Below, in pieces: positions 26,895 to 37,108 of a DNA stretch of 64,000 bases. Numbering within the stretch: the first letter of the stretch is position 1; each line of letters begins with the position of its first letter. The notes below the pieces were generated by a model that was not told where the DNA came from, searched no databases, and saw nothing but the letters and a program-made list of their open reading frames with translations. Source of the DNA: JAEXOD01 sp963667875 (lineage in GTDB: Bacteria; Bacteroidota; Ignavibacteria; Ignavibacteriales; Melioribacteraceae); assembly GCA_963667875.2 (NCBI GenBank), contig CAXXGC010000003.1, positions 410,061 through 474,060 of the forward strand, read 5' to 3'. The position numbers were made by a program, and so were the translations under genes.

Positions 26895-28168
26895 TACAAA
26901 AATATAATGCCGTTAATAAAATTAAAGGTGAGTTAAATTTACCGGGCGATAAATCGATTTCGCATAGAGCTGTAATTTTTAGCGGAATGGCTGATGGAAA
27001 ATCTGAAATTTTTAATTGCTCCAATGGTGAAGATGTAAAATCTTCCATTGCTTGTTTTAAGGAATTAGGCTGTAATATTGAATACACCGAAAACAGCATT
27101 ATTATTGAAGGTAAAGGTAAATTTGAATTTAACAATAAAGATGTTGTTTTGGATGCCGGCAACTCAGGTACAACCTGCCGTTTAATAAGCGGTCTACTTG
27201 CTGCACAAAATTTTATATCAACAATTATTGGTGATGAATCATTATCAAAACGTCCAATGGATAGGATTGTAGAGCCGCTGACAACAATGGGTGCAAATAT
27301 ATCAGCTATTAATAACAAACTTCCTATTACCATTAAACCGGCCGTTAAATTAAAAGCAATGGAACATACACTTAAAGTGGCAAGTGCTCAGGTAAAAAGC
27401 GCAATTGTTTTAGCTGCGTTACACTTAGATGAAAAAACAACAATTATTGAAAATGTCAAAACACGTAATCATACGGAAAAAATGCTTGGCCTTGATGTAA
27501 TTGAAGAAAACGGCAAAAGTATAATTTCCGTATCATCTAAAAATTATCCTGTTCCAAATACATATATTGTCCCTGCCGATATTTCCAGCGCAGCATTTTT
27601 TATTGTATTTGCATTATTAAATAAAAATTCGGAATTAAAAATTAATAATGTATTGTTAAATGAATCCAGAGCGGGTATTATTACAGTATTAAAGGAAATG
27701 GGAGCAAATATTGAGGTAATAAATTATTATAAAAACGGAGAGGAAATTTCCGGTGATATAGTTGTTAAAAGCAGCAAACTGACTAATATAAATATAGATA
27801 AAAATATTATTCCTAATATTATTGATGAAATTCCAATTTTAAGTTTAGCCGGAATTTTTGCTGAAGGAAAATTTGAAGTTCATAATGCCGAAGAATTAAG
27901 ATATAAAGAAACCGATAGAATTAAATCGCTTGTGGAAAATTACAACAAATTAGGACTTAATACCGAAGAGTATGTTGACGGATTTTCGGTACAAGGTAAA
28001 ATTTTAAATAATGATATATTATTTGAAAGTTTTGGCGATCATAGAATTGCAATGACATTTGCAATATTATCAATGCTTTCCGAAAACGGTGGTAGTATTA
28101 ACAATTTTGATTGTGTAAATATATCCAATCCGAATTTTAATAATCAAATAAATTCAATTATAGGTTAA
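26891..28168 (+). CDS. aroA: 5-enolpyruvylshikimate-3-phosphate synthase
   Basis: 425 residues from ATG 26891, which overlaps the trmH stop as ATGA. An ATG at 26876 would add five residues lying inside trmH. Conserved EPSPS blocks: LPGDKSISHRAV, DAGNSGTTCRL, DESLSKRPMDRI, SAQVKSAIVLAAL, DEIPILSLAG, ELRYKETDRIKSL and GDHRIAMTFAI. It joins shikimate-3-phosphate with PEP in aromatic amino-acid synthesis. No other aro gene is nearby. The next gene starts 3 nt after its stop. Confidence 0.97.
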   Translation: MIQKYNAVNKIKGELNLPGDKSISHRAVIFSGMADGKSEIFNCSNGEDVKSSIACFKELGCNIEYTENSIIIEGKGKFEFNNKDVVLDAGNSGTTCRLISGLLAAQNFISTIIGDESLSKRPMDRIVEPLTTMGANISAINNKLPITIKPAVKLKAMEHTLKVASAQVKSAIVLAALHLDEKTTIIENVKTRNHTEKMLGLDVIEENGKSIISVSSKNYPVPNTYIVPADISSAAFFIVFALLNKNSELKINNVLLNESRAGIITVLKEMGANIEVINYYKNGEEISGDIVVKSSKLTNINIDKNIIPNIIDEIPILSLAGIFAEGKFEVHNAEELRYKETDRIKSLVENYNKLGLNTEEYVDGFSVQGKILNNDILFESFGDHRIAMTFAILSMLSENGGSINNFDCVNISNPNFNNQINSIIG

Positions 28169-28171
28169 AAA

Positions 28172-29275
28172 ATGGCTGAAGTTAAACTGGTTAATGTTTC
28201 TAAAATCTATGAAGGCGGAAATAAAGCTGTTCATAATGTAAGTTTTGAAATTAATGACAAAGAATTTGTTGTACTTGTTGGTCCTTCGGGCTGCGGTAAA
28301 TCAACAACTTTACGAATGATTGCAGGACTTGAAGAAATTTCGGAAGGTGAATTGTTTATTGATGGTAAATTGGTAAACGATATATCACCAAAAGATAGAG
28401 ATATTGCAATGGTTTTCCAAAACTATGCTTTATATCCGCACATGACAGTTTATGAAAATATGGCCTTTGGTTTAAAACTTAGAAAATTTAATAAACAAGA
28501 AATTAAAGAACGTGTAATGCACGCCGCCCAAATTCTTGGAATTGAAGATTATTTAAACCGCAAACCTAAAGCTCTTTCAGGCGGACAAAGACAACGTGTG
28601 GCAGTTGGACGCGCAATTGTACGCAAACCAAAAGTTTTTTTATTTGATGAACCTTTAAGTAATTTGGATGCAAAGTTACGCGTTCAAATGCGTACCGAAA
28701 TTTCTAAACTTCATAAAAAACTTGAAGCAACCATGGTTTATGTTACTCACGATCAGGTTGAAGCTATGACTATGGGTGACAGAATTGTTATTATGAAAGA
28801 CGGTTTAATTAATCAAATTGATAGTCCGCTTAATTTATACAATTTCCCGGTAAATAAATTTGTTGCCGGTTTTATCGGCAGCCCCTCTATGAATTTTATT
28901 GAAGGAACTATCAGTAAAACAGATGGTTTAGTTTTTACTTCAATTGATAAATCTTTTACACTTGAAATTCCTGAAAAATATAAAGAGAAATTATCTGTAT
29001 ACGATAACAAAGGTGTATTTTTAGGTATTAGACCCGAAGATATATTAAACGTTGAAACCAATTTGGAAAATACCGAAAAAAGATATTCGTTTACTTTGGA
29101 GGTCGTTGAACCGATGGGTAATGAAATATTTTTGTATTTTACTTTAGCCGGTAACCAGTTTGTAGCACGTGTTCCTTCTTTAGAAAATCCCGCAGCCGGA
29201 ATAAAAGTAGAATTAATGTTTAACAGCCAAAAATTGCATTTTTTTGATAAAGAAACAGAACAGGCAATTAGGTAG
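28172..29275 (+). CDS. ugpC: ABC transporter ATP-binding protein, MalK/UgpC/MsmK type
   Basis: 367 residues. Walker A GPSGCGKST (39-47), Q-loop FQNYALYPHMTV, signature LSGGQRQRV, Walker B VFLFDEPLSNLD and switch VTHDQ, followed by a C-terminal TOBE/MalK regulatory domain (about 235-367) with GSPSMNF and GIRPEDI. Such ATPases energise sugar or glycerol-3-phosphate importers and often serve several permeases. No permease or binding protein is in the window, so the partner is encoded elsewhere. It is the last gene of the ymdB operon. Confidence 0.92.
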   Translation: MAEVKLVNVSKIYEGGNKAVHNVSFEINDKEFVVLVGPSGCGKSTTLRMIAGLEEISEGELFIDGKLVNDISPKDRDIAMVFQNYALYPHMTVYENMAFGLKLRKFNKQEIKERVMHAAQILGIEDYLNRKPKALSGGQRQRVAVGRAIVRKPKVFLFDEPLSNLDAKLRVQMRTEISKLHKKLEATMVYVTHDQVEAMTMGDRIVIMKDGLINQIDSPLNLYNFPVNKFVAGFIGSPSMNFIEGTISKTDGLVFTSIDKSFTLEIPEKYKEKLSVYDNKGVFLGIRPEDILNVETNLENTEKRYSFTLEVVEPMGNEIFLYFTLAGNQFVARVPSLENPAAGIKVELMFNSQKLHFFDKETEQAIR

Positions 29276-29342
29276 TTATAAAAATAAGAGTTCCATATTA
29301 TTTTTTTGCAGAGGGAATATCTAAATTGTAGCTCGAGCTTAA

Positions 29343-29640
29343 CATGCTGCATTAAAATTGAAGAATAATAGGTTAATAAGTGGCACGGCTCTGCCGTGCT
29401 GGGTGTTGGTGGTGTTGCATGTGATTACAAACATTGCACTTCGATGAAGTGCTCCCGAGTGTGCAAATACGCTTTAACTCATTTTATTATAATATGTTGT
29501 ATAGCTTTAATTAATCCCGAAGGGATGACATGATTGTAGCCAAAGCAGAAAAATAGCAGTAGAACCCTGAAGGGGTGACATTATTTGTTGTATAAGAACA
29601 GTAGTTTTTATTAATTTATCCACAGTTTTAACAGAGTCTC
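29343..29640. repeat. Palindromic repeat element, copy B (same family as 12537-12826)
   Basis: The gene-free stretch 29276-29791 carries the same hairpin series as copy A: GCACGGC-TCT-GCCGTGC (29383), GCACTTC-GAT-GAAGTGC (around 29438), ATCCCGAAGGGAT (29514) and ACCCTGAAGGGGT (29564). Similarity runs on past the hairpins to a TTATCCACAG segment (copy A: TTATCCCCAG). TTATCCACA at 29616 equals a DnaA box but is single. The rest of the gap, 29641-29791, is AT-rich with nothing seen. Confidence 0.75.
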
Positions 29641-29791
29641 TTCAGCTCGAAAAGCAAATGATAATGAACAGATATTTATTTGCAATTCAATTGTTTGGTG
29701 TTGTAACTTCATAAGTTCATAACGGAATATTTTTAAGTATTTCAAATTTAATTGAATAATGTATTATAAAATTATATTTATGATTAAATAA

Positions 29792-31353
29792 TTAATTTAT
29801 AACTTTTTTATTATTTTCCCACCATTTAATCCATTCTTCTTTATTACTAAAATTTTGTTTTGTTATATCATTCAAATATTTATTTAATAAGTTAGTATCA
29901 ATAAATTCATTTAAATCAAGATAATTTATTGCAGTATAAATTTTAATTGCTTCTATGTTATTTTTGGTAAATTCCTTTATCATGTTAACTAATAATTCTT
30001 GGTTGTGTTTATCCGAACTTATTAGTTCTTCACGACTTCCTTTGATATTCTCAATTATTGCAAAAAGCGAGTTTATGTATCTTTCATAATCCGATAATCC
30101 TTCCCCAAATTGGTACGTTTCCATTTTATCTATGTTTTTTATATCATCAAATCCATTAATCAAGTTATCATAATCTTTAAAATTTTTAATAAAAAGAAAT
30201 GAGTCTTTTTTATAAGTCCATATATTATTATTTAGTTTAGCAATTAAAGTACTATCGTTATCCGAATTAATTAAATAAGACCTTAAAAGGAAACTATTTA
30301 TTATGTTTAGATAGGTGATATATTCAATATTGTTATCTTTATAATTCTTTTGTGCCAAATTCCAAAAAATATTTAATACTTTTTTTGTAGTTAAAAAATA
30401 AAAAGGAAAAGGATTAATGGGATTTATTTTTATTTCTACAACATAATCGTATGCGAATTCTTCAAATTTAATTCTTACTACTTTTTCAACTTTATTATCA
30501 ACGGCAGGGTATGTGAAAAAGGTTGCAACTTGGTTGCGACCATAAATTTTATCAAAAAAATGTGCAAGAAAATAATCATATTCACTTCCATACAAATTAC
30601 TTACACCAAGAGCAGCAATTTTATCTTGAAATTCTCTACTTAGATGCGCTCCTCCATAAAAAATTAATGCTTTATAATCCTTATTATTATCTAAATATTT
30701 ATTCATTTCTTCAGAGAGATTTTTATCTCTTTCGTGAGCAAACCAAATATAACTTTTTTTTATGTTTTCATCTGAACTTTTAGGAATATAAGAATTGTAG
30801 TTTAATTCAAAACCCATTATTTTTAAGTCTATATTATTATTGCCAGACTTAATGTTAAAATCTCTAATTTTATCTTTTATCATTTTAAGTTTAGAGAAAA
30901 AGACTATATAATCAATTGAAAATTTTTCCCAACCCGCCAGCCCTTTGTAACCCTTCGACATCATGCTCTAATAAATCTTCAAAATTTCCGGTTAACAAAT
31001 AATTATTTAAATAAAAAGATTCAAGTGAATCTTGCTCTAATATTAATACTAATTTTTGAGGTTTATTTTCGGTATTTGCAATTACATTTGTTGACCAATA
31101 CTCTAAATAATTCCTTATTAAGTTTTTATAAGTCTGATGCCCATGAAAATTGTCGGCTATCATTACAACTTTTTTATTATTAATATTTTCATTTAATAGG
31201 GCATTAAGTTTACTAATATCGTAACTGCTATCCTGAATGTCACTTGTTATTTGTCCATAACAACCTTATAGACGAAAAGATAAGTAAAGAAAAAAATAAT
31301 AATCCTTTAAAAGAATTATTTGTTACTGAAGTCAGAAGATGTCGTATTTTCAT
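29792..31353 (-). pseudogene. Tiki/ChaN/EreA-superfamily-like lipoprotein, broken by two frameshifts
   Basis: Three frames together make one protein of about 520 residues. The first, from ATG 31353, encodes a signal peptide. Dropping one base of AA at 31266-31267 joins it to a lipobox SSIGC and a frame continuing through VVMIADNFHGHQTYKNL. Dropping one base of CCC (plus strand, 30951-30953) then joins to the 390-residue frame ending at 29792. Motifs ADNFHGH, LVLILEQDSLE, MGFELN, RDKNLSEEM and IFYGGAHLSRE follow the pattern of the Tiki/ChaN/erythromycin-esterase-like superfamily. It is either decayed or carries sequencing indels. Confidence 0.7.
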
Positions 31354-31390
31354 ATTAAGCCCTCAATTCAATAATTTTGAATAGTCCTAT

Positions 31391-33015
31391 TTACAATTCA
31401 ATTATCTGGTGTTCAAATTTGTTAATTGTTAATTGATTAAATATATATTTTAATATTCCAATGCCGTATTTGTTGGCAAAATAGTATAAATTTAATTCAC
31501 GTTCCTGCAAATTCATATTTGGGTAAAGTACCGATTTAATTTTATTAACTTGCCGTACAATAGATTCGTTTTTTACTTGCAGCGATTTTTCAGCTTTTCC
31601 TTTTAATAACAAAATATTTTGAAGAATTTTTTCGTTGTTTTTTTCAACAGTGTCCGATAAAGTTGTATCAATTTTAGCTAATTTGTTTTTTAACTCATCT
31701 AAAACTAATTTTAATTGTTTATTGGATTCTTCAAAAAATTTCTTCTGTATCAAATGGTGTAATTTTACTTAAAATACTTTTTAATAAAACTTTATCTTCC
31801 TCAAAAATTTCGGGTAATTCCAAATCAAATTTATCCAATAAATCTTTAATTGGTTTTTCCAATAAAGTAGCTGACGAGCGTGGATAAATAAAAGGCTGCA
31901 CTATATTAAATACCTCATAAAAGGGGATTACTTGGGCAAAATAACTAATTTCACCGGGCCCCCGCAATATAAAAAGCAGTAGGGAGTAAATAATCCTGAC
32001 ATATTGGGCGTAATAAAACATTTGGTGAAAATCTTTCGGGCTGTTTATTTAATACCTGAAAAATTTCATCTTTTGTATATTTTTTACGTTTATTTTTTAA
32101 TTTAAAATTGTCTTCATCGGGTTCCAATAAATAACGCCCGTCATCTTCATTTAAAAACAAATTAACAGGTTTTATTTTTATTTGGGCGTGATATTCTTCT
32201 TCCAAATTTGCGCTTGTTTCAACAGCAATTAATGAGTGTTCACGGTAATCGTCCAATTCCTTCATAAAAATAGGTTTAAGACACTTTTTAATTGCAGGAG
32301 TTTGCGGATCAAAAATTATTAATCCGTATTCATCAAAAAAATTGAAAAGAAGTTTTTTAAATGCTTCTTTAAAAGTAACACCCGGTTTATAAAAAGATAC
32401 AATATTATCCGCAACAATATCCGAAAACTCTGTAGGTCTAATAGAATTTTTAAGTTCATTTAACATTGTGTTTAATTCATTATTAAATGCTACATTTCCG
32501 ACATTTCCTCTGTTTGAACCTGTAAAACCATCCAAATATTCAACTTTTTTTAGATTATTTTCTTTGTCAATAATGTTAAAATAATTAACTTCTTCAAAAT
32601 CGTGGTCGTCAGCTTCAAGCCAAAAGAAAGGAACAAAATTATATCCTTCAAATTTTAATTTAAGTTCGTTTGCAAGTTTTATTGCAGTAATAATTTTATA
32701 AAAAGTATATAAAGGACCGCCGAATATACCAAGCTGCTGTCCTGTTACCACTGCCAATGTTTTGGGTGATTTTAAGGAATTTATGTTTAGTTCTGTTTGT
32801 TTTGAATACCTGTACGCCGTGTATTGTTTTTTTATATCGGTTATTACTTCGCCAAAAAACGGTCGGTTGTGACTGCTTAGCTCTTCAAATGTTTTAATAT
32901 AATTGTATGTTTTCCTAAAATCTTTTTTATAAAACGATTGAACAGCAGGAAAATCATTAATATAATCCAAAAATAATTTATGCTGATTAGGGATTGAATC
33001 ATATTTGATGTACAT
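31391..33015 (-). pseudogene. bshC: Bacillithiol biosynthesis cysteine ligase BshC, broken by two frameshifts
   Basis: The N-terminal 354 residues (33015-31951) show BshC motifs: VVTGQQLGIFGGPLYTFYK, PFFWLEADDHDFEE and SPNVLLRPICQDYLLPTAFY. The rest lies in two other frames: GPGEISYFAQVIPFYEVF to FDTEEIF (down to 31731), then a coiled-coil C-terminus (31753-31391). Each break is repaired by removing one base from a homopolymer: five C at 31959-31963 and six A at 31733-31738 (plus strand). BshC adds cysteine to glucosamine-malate in making bacillithiol. Other bsh genes are not in the window. The repaired length, about 540, is normal. Confidence 0.88.
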
Positions 33016-33114
33016 AATAACTCCACAAAGAAATAAAATAAATTACCATTAATTTAGGTAAATTTTCATTATGTTTAAACCTTTAATTTTTTTAATTTAG
33101 TTCCTAATTTGATT

Positions 33115-33978
33115 ATGAAAAAAATATTATATTTGTTTTTGCTTTTTATTATTGCCCAAAATATTAAAGCTCAAGAAATTAAAATTGATTTTTTACCGAC
33201 CGGATTAAATTTTTTACCATTGCGTGCAAATATTTATGAACCCCGTTTAGGTGTATTATATTTCCCATCCGATAGAAGTTTAAAAGTGGATATTGGAAAC
33301 AGTTCCGATGTTATAGCCGTTGATAATTTAATTAAAGATGTTCGCATTAGTATGGGAATTGATTTTATGGCGTTTGGTTTGGCCTCAAGTTACCAGGGGA
33401 AAAGGCTTCAAATAGATGCCTTAGACGGTTTTTTTGGCGGTAATGCCTCAATTTCGTATAAAATTAATAGCGATGAGTTTTTTAAGGTCAGATTTAGAAT
33501 AATCCATAATAGTGCTCATTTGGTTGACGGAAGTTACGATTTGAATACAAATAAGTGGAAAAATAATTATTCACCTGTTCCTTATGCCCGCGATTTTATT
33601 GAACCTACATTTGCATACGAAAACAAAACGGATTTTTCGTTATATCGTGTATATTTTAGTCCAAGTTATTCGGTTTTAGTTCGTCCCAGTGAATTAAAAC
33701 GATGGTCATTTAATACCGGAATTGAGTTTTCTTTGGATAAATTAATAGGCAAATCACTTTCCAAAAGCAATAATATATTTTGTGCTTATCAGTTTAGTTT
33801 AATTGGGGTACCGGAATATACGGGCAATAATAATATATTATTGGGTCTTAAAATGGGCGAATATTACAATAAAGGAATAAATATATATTTGTCATATTAT
33901 ACGGGAATTCATTATTTTAGCGAATATTACGTTAAAAAATTGCAAAAGTTTGGTATCGGCTTTTTTATTGATTTTTAA
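33115..33978 (+). CDS. DUF1207-like outer-membrane beta-barrel protein (paralogue 1)
   Basis: 287 residues from ATG 33115; a TTG two codons upstream is less likely. A signal peptide ends at KAQE. The body is rich in alternating hydrophobic strands, as in an outer-membrane barrel. The motifs FLPLRANIYEPRLG, VDIGNSSDV, RIIHNSAHLVDGSYD and YARDFIEP resemble DUF1207 (P-L-A-EPR; H-S-S-H-L-x-D; RD). The product at 39802 shares all four motifs. It is the first gene of the 33.1-41.6 kb operon. Function is unknown; the position suggests the outer-membrane step of an envelope pathway. Confidence 0.7.
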   Translation: MKKILYLFLLFIIAQNIKAQEIKIDFLPTGLNFLPLRANIYEPRLGVLYFPSDRSLKVDIGNSSDVIAVDNLIKDVRISMGIDFMAFGLASSYQGKRLQIDALDGFFGGNASISYKINSDEFFKVRFRIIHNSAHLVDGSYDLNTNKWKNNYSPVPYARDFIEPTFAYENKTDFSLYRVYFSPSYSVLVRPSELKRWSFNTGIEFSLDKLIGKSLSKSNNIFCAYQFSLIGVPEYTGNNNILLGLKMGEYYNKGINIYLSYYTGIHYFSEYYVKKLQKFGIGFFIDF

Positions 33979-34006
33979 TATAAATTAAAAGTAGAAAGAA
34001 AACAGC

Positions 34007-35017
34007 GTGGAAATAAATTTATTTAAATTTATAACAATTAAACGTCTAATTAATTTTCTCTCAATTATTATTTCGTTCCTTTTTTCAAAATTACTGCGTA
34101 AACCGATTGTTTGGGGGCTGCCGGTAACGTTTTCAATTGAACCAACTAATCGTTGTAATCTAAAATGTCCCGAATGTCCGTCAGGACTTGGGATTTTAAC
34201 ACGTGAGCTTGGTTTGTTATCCTTGGAAAACTTTAGAATGATAATAGACGGGATAAAAGACCATTGTTTTTATATTTTACTTTTTTTTCAAGGTGAACCG
34301 TATATTAATAAAAACTTATCTAAAATGGTTAATTATGCCAGAAAAAACAAAGTTTTTACTGCAATAAGCACTAATGGATTGTTAATCAAAAATAAAATTA
34401 TTGATGAAATTTTAGATTTTCCTCCCGATAAATTGATTTTTTCAATTGACGGGCTTGATGAAAAAAGCTATCAAAATTATAGAGTTGGCGGTAAATTTGA
34501 GGATGCAAAAAATTCACTGGTTAACTTGGTAATAGAAAAAAGAAAAAGAAATCAAAAATTACCATTTATTGAATTGCAATTTATTGCAATGAAACAAAAC
34601 GAACACCAGATTGAGGATGTATTTAAATTTGGAAGAGAAGTTGGTGTAGACAAAGTTGTAATAAAAACAATGCAGGTTAGTTCGTATCAAAACGGTATAA
34701 ATTTTCTTCCAACAAATAAAAAATATTCGCGTTATTTGTTAAATGACGGGAAGTTGCAAATTAAAAACAAATTAAAAAATCATTGTTTTGCTTTGTGGCG
34801 TACATCTGTAATAACTTGGGATGGTGAAGTTGTGCCCTGTTGTTTTGATAAAGACGCAAATTTTCCAATGGGTAACATTTTTAATGAAAAATTTACTGTT
34901 ATTTGGAAAGGTGAAAAATATAACAATTTCAGACAAAGAGTCTTAAATGACAGAAAAGGAGTTGATATTTGTTCCAACTGTACCGAAGGACTAAAAATAA
35001 ATATATTTGAGGATTAG
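34007..35017 (+). CDS. Radical SAM/SPASM enzyme (first of two in the operon)
   Basis: 336 residues starting at GTG 34007. An N-terminal hydrophobic stretch of about 30 residues could anchor it to the membrane. The radical SAM cluster motif CNLKCPEC is near residue 50 within SIEPTNRCNLKCPECPSG, with the glycine-rich segment FFQGEPYINK. The C-terminal SPASM-like Cys set includes NHCFALW, VPCCFDKD, MGNIF and CSNC, indicating an auxiliary Fe-S cluster. SPASM enzymes modify peptides, sugars or lipids. The glycosyltransferase context favours a non-peptide substrate (inference). The next gene starts 1 nt after its stop. Confidence 0.85.
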   Translation: MEINLFKFITIKRLINFLSIIISFLFSKLLRKPIVWGLPVTFSIEPTNRCNLKCPECPSGLGILTRELGLLSLENFRMIIDGIKDHCFYILLFFQGEPYINKNLSKMVNYARKNKVFTAISTNGLLIKNKIIDEILDFPPDKLIFSIDGLDEKSYQNYRVGGKFEDAKNSLVNLVIEKRKRNQKLPFIELQFIAMKQNEHQIEDVFKFGREVGVDKVVIKTMQVSSYQNGINFLPTNKKYSRYLLNDGKLQIKNKLKNHCFALWRTSVITWDGEVVPCCFDKDANFPMGNIFNEKFTVIWKGEKYNNFRQRVLNDRKGVDICSNCTEGLKINIFED

Positions 35018-35018
35018 T

Positions 35019-35969
35019 TTGAATTTAGATAAACTTAAAAACTTTTGCACAATCCATAAAAAAACAATATTAAGACTTGTTAAATTTATTTTAGCTTTTA
35101 CATTATTATATTTATTAATTAGTTATTTATCGTTTAATAAAATTATTTATATGTTGTCAAAAGCTGATTTAAAAATTGTTGGATTGGCATTTTTAATGAT
35201 TGTGCTTAATATTTATCTTCAGTTTAAAAGGTGGCAGCTATTATGTGTTGAAGTGTTAAAAGAAAAAAATAAACATATTATATTAAAATCGGTGTTTTAT
35301 GGTATATCCTCCGGTTTAATTACTCCATTTAGAATTGGGGAGTTTTTTGGACGTGCTTTTACATTTAAAGGTGAAAATTTCCATAAAGCAATAAGTCTAT
35401 CAATTTTTGATCGATTTTTAAGTTTATTTGTAACATTAATTATTGGCGGAATTGGTTTTTTATTATTTGCCAAAAACTATTTTAAAATTAATGGAAGTGT
35501 GTTAATTATTACAATATTAAGCTGTTTAATAATTTTAGCTTTTGTAATCTCTATTTTTTATTTTGGAATAATTAAAACTCATAAAATAAAGTTTTTGCAA
35601 AAAATAATAAATTACTTTAGCATAATAAAAGAAGTTAAACTAAAAATATTAAGCAGACTAATATTTTTATCAATATTGTTTTTTGTAACATATGTTTTTC
35701 AATTTGCATTATTAATAAGTGCATTTGCCGGAATTCAAAATATTTTTGTTTATATAACAATTGGCATTTTAGTGTTTTTTACTAATACAATAATCCCTCC
35801 ATTTACGTTTGGTGAACTTGGAATTAGGGAAAGTGCTGCAATATTTTTTTCAAAGGTTTATGGTGTTCAGGCTGTTATTGGATTTAATTCATCAATTATC
35901 TTATTCCTTTTTAATTTATTAATTCCATCAATAATCGGTTTGATAATTTATATTAGGGAAGAAAAATGA
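35019..35969 (+). CDS. UPF0104 / LPG-synthase transmembrane-domain protein
   Basis: 316 residues from TTG 35019, chosen because GAGG lies 6 nt upstream; a TTG at 35007 inside the previous gene is the alternative. About eight membrane segments carry the family features SGLITPFRIGEFFGRA near 100, ISLSIFDRFLSL, and PPFTFGELGIRES near 270. The domain is the flippase-like half of MprF and also occurs alone in glycolipid and hopanoid clusters (HpnL). It probably moves or handles a lipid-linked product of the neighbouring GT2 enzymes (inference). Confidence 0.82.
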   Translation: MNLDKLKNFCTIHKKTILRLVKFILAFTLLYLLISYLSFNKIIYMLSKADLKIVGLAFLMIVLNIYLQFKRWQLLCVEVLKEKNKHIILKSVFYGISSGLITPFRIGEFFGRAFTFKGENFHKAISLSIFDRFLSLFVTLIIGGIGFLLFAKNYFKINGSVLIITILSCLIILAFVISIFYFGIIKTHKIKFLQKIINYFSIIKEVKLKILSRLIFLSILFFVTYVFQFALLISAFAGIQNIFVYITIGILVFFTNTIIPPFTFGELGIRESAAIFFSKVYGVQAVIGFNSSIILFLFNLLIPSIIGLIIYIREEK

Positions 35970-37108
35970 TGTTTTGGTTTTTAGTTATATCACTTTTAAC
36001 TATTTATTATATTAGTTTTTTATTTGTAATATTATATGGTTTTACAAAATTAAAAAAAGTAAATAATAAAGCCGGATTGGTAAATAATTATGAATTTATT
36101 TCTATTCTTATTCCTTTTAGAAATGAATCGGCAAATATCTTAAATAATCTTCAGTCAATTCAAAGTATTAATTACGATGTTAATAAATTTGAAGTTATTT
36201 ATATAAATGATCACTCGACAGATGATTCGGTAGAAATATTAAAAGCAAATATTAAAAATGAAAATATAAGGGTTATTAACTGTGTTACAATAAAAGGTTT
36301 TGAACAAGGGCATAAAAAAATTGCCGTAAATTACGGAATAAACAACGCAAAAGGTGAAATTATATTTACTACCGATGCTGACTGCATAGTTTCTCCGGAA
36401 TGGATAAATACTATTCTATTTTATTTTGATAAAAATACTGCATTTGTTTCGGGACCTGTAAAATTTATTTCAAATAATACATTATGGTTTAAATTACAAC
36501 AACTTGAATTTGCCGGATTGGTTTTAGCCGGGGGCGGGTTGATTGGAGCAGGAAGACCAACAATATGTAACGCGGCTAATATTGCATTCAAAAAATCAGT
36601 CTTTTTTGAGGTCGGAGGATATTCGGATAATATGAATTTATCTTCGGGTGATGATGAATTATTGATGCAAAAAATAAATTCAACAACAAATTATGATGTT
36701 AAATTTTGTAATAATCCATTAGCAGTAGTATCTACGCATCCAAATAACACAATTAACGAGTTTTATAACCAAAGGAAACGCTGGGCAAGCAAAGGTACAC
36801 ATTATAAAAATAAGTTTTTGGTTTTGGCTTTAATATTAATTTATTTATTCTTTTTAAGTTTTCCGGTGCAAATTATAACCGGAATACTAATAAATAAATA
36901 TTTTATATTAAGTATGGTTCTTAGTTTTTTTGTTAAATCCTTTTTTGAGTTTTTAATTATAAAAAAAGGGAAAGATATTTTATTAAATAAAATTGAACTT
37001 AAAGTTTTTGTTTTTGCTGAGTTATTACATATCCCATATATATTGTTAGCCGGATTTTTAGGATTATTCGGCAATTTTAAATGGAAAGAGAGAAAATTAA
37101 AAAGATAA
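35966..37108 (+). CDS. Membrane GT2 glycosyltransferase (first of two)
   Basis: 380 residues. An N-terminal membrane segment, the GT2 catalytic domain, then two to three C-terminal membrane segments. Motifs: ILIPFRNESANI, the first Asp in INDHSTDDS, D-x-D in TTDADCIVSP, the third acid in SSGDDELLMQK, and QRKRW (QxxRW) near 268. This arrangement is shared with hyaluronan/chitin synthase-like and ceramide glucosyltransferase-like enzymes. The start overlaps the preceding stop as ATGA, with AGGGA upstream. It is similar in layout to the enzyme at 37716. Confidence 0.88.
   Translation: MMFWFLVISLLTIYYISFLFVILYGFTKLKKVNNKAGLVNNYEFISILIPFRNESANILNNLQSIQSINYDVNKFEVIYINDHSTDDSVEILKANIKNENIRVINCVTIKGFEQGHKKIAVNYGINNAKGEIIFTTDADCIVSPEWINTILFYFDKNTAFVSGPVKFISNNTLWFKLQQLEFAGLVLAGGGLIGAGRPTICNAANIAFKKSVFFEVGGYSDNMNLSSGDDELLMQKINSTTNYDVKFCNNPLAVVSTHPNNTINEFYNQRKRWASKGTHYKNKFLVLALILIYLFFLSFPVQIITGILINKYFILSMVLSFFVKSFFEFLIIKKGKDILLNKIELKVFVFAELLHIPYILLAGFLGLFGNFKWKERKLKR

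Noticed and set aside
28813..29352. 179-residue minus-strand open frame
   Set aside because: Antisense to the C-terminal domain of the MalK-type ATPase; no motif or ribosome-binding site.
29616..29624. Perfect DnaA box TTATCCACA as part of a replication origin
   Set aside because: It is single, lies within a dispersed repeat, and no dnaA or dnaN gene or AT-rich unwinding cluster accompanies it.
31391..33015. Programmed frameshifting in bshC
   Set aside because: The required shifts are two separate events at ordinary homopolymers without slippery-site and stem-loop context, and bshC is not known to use recoding.
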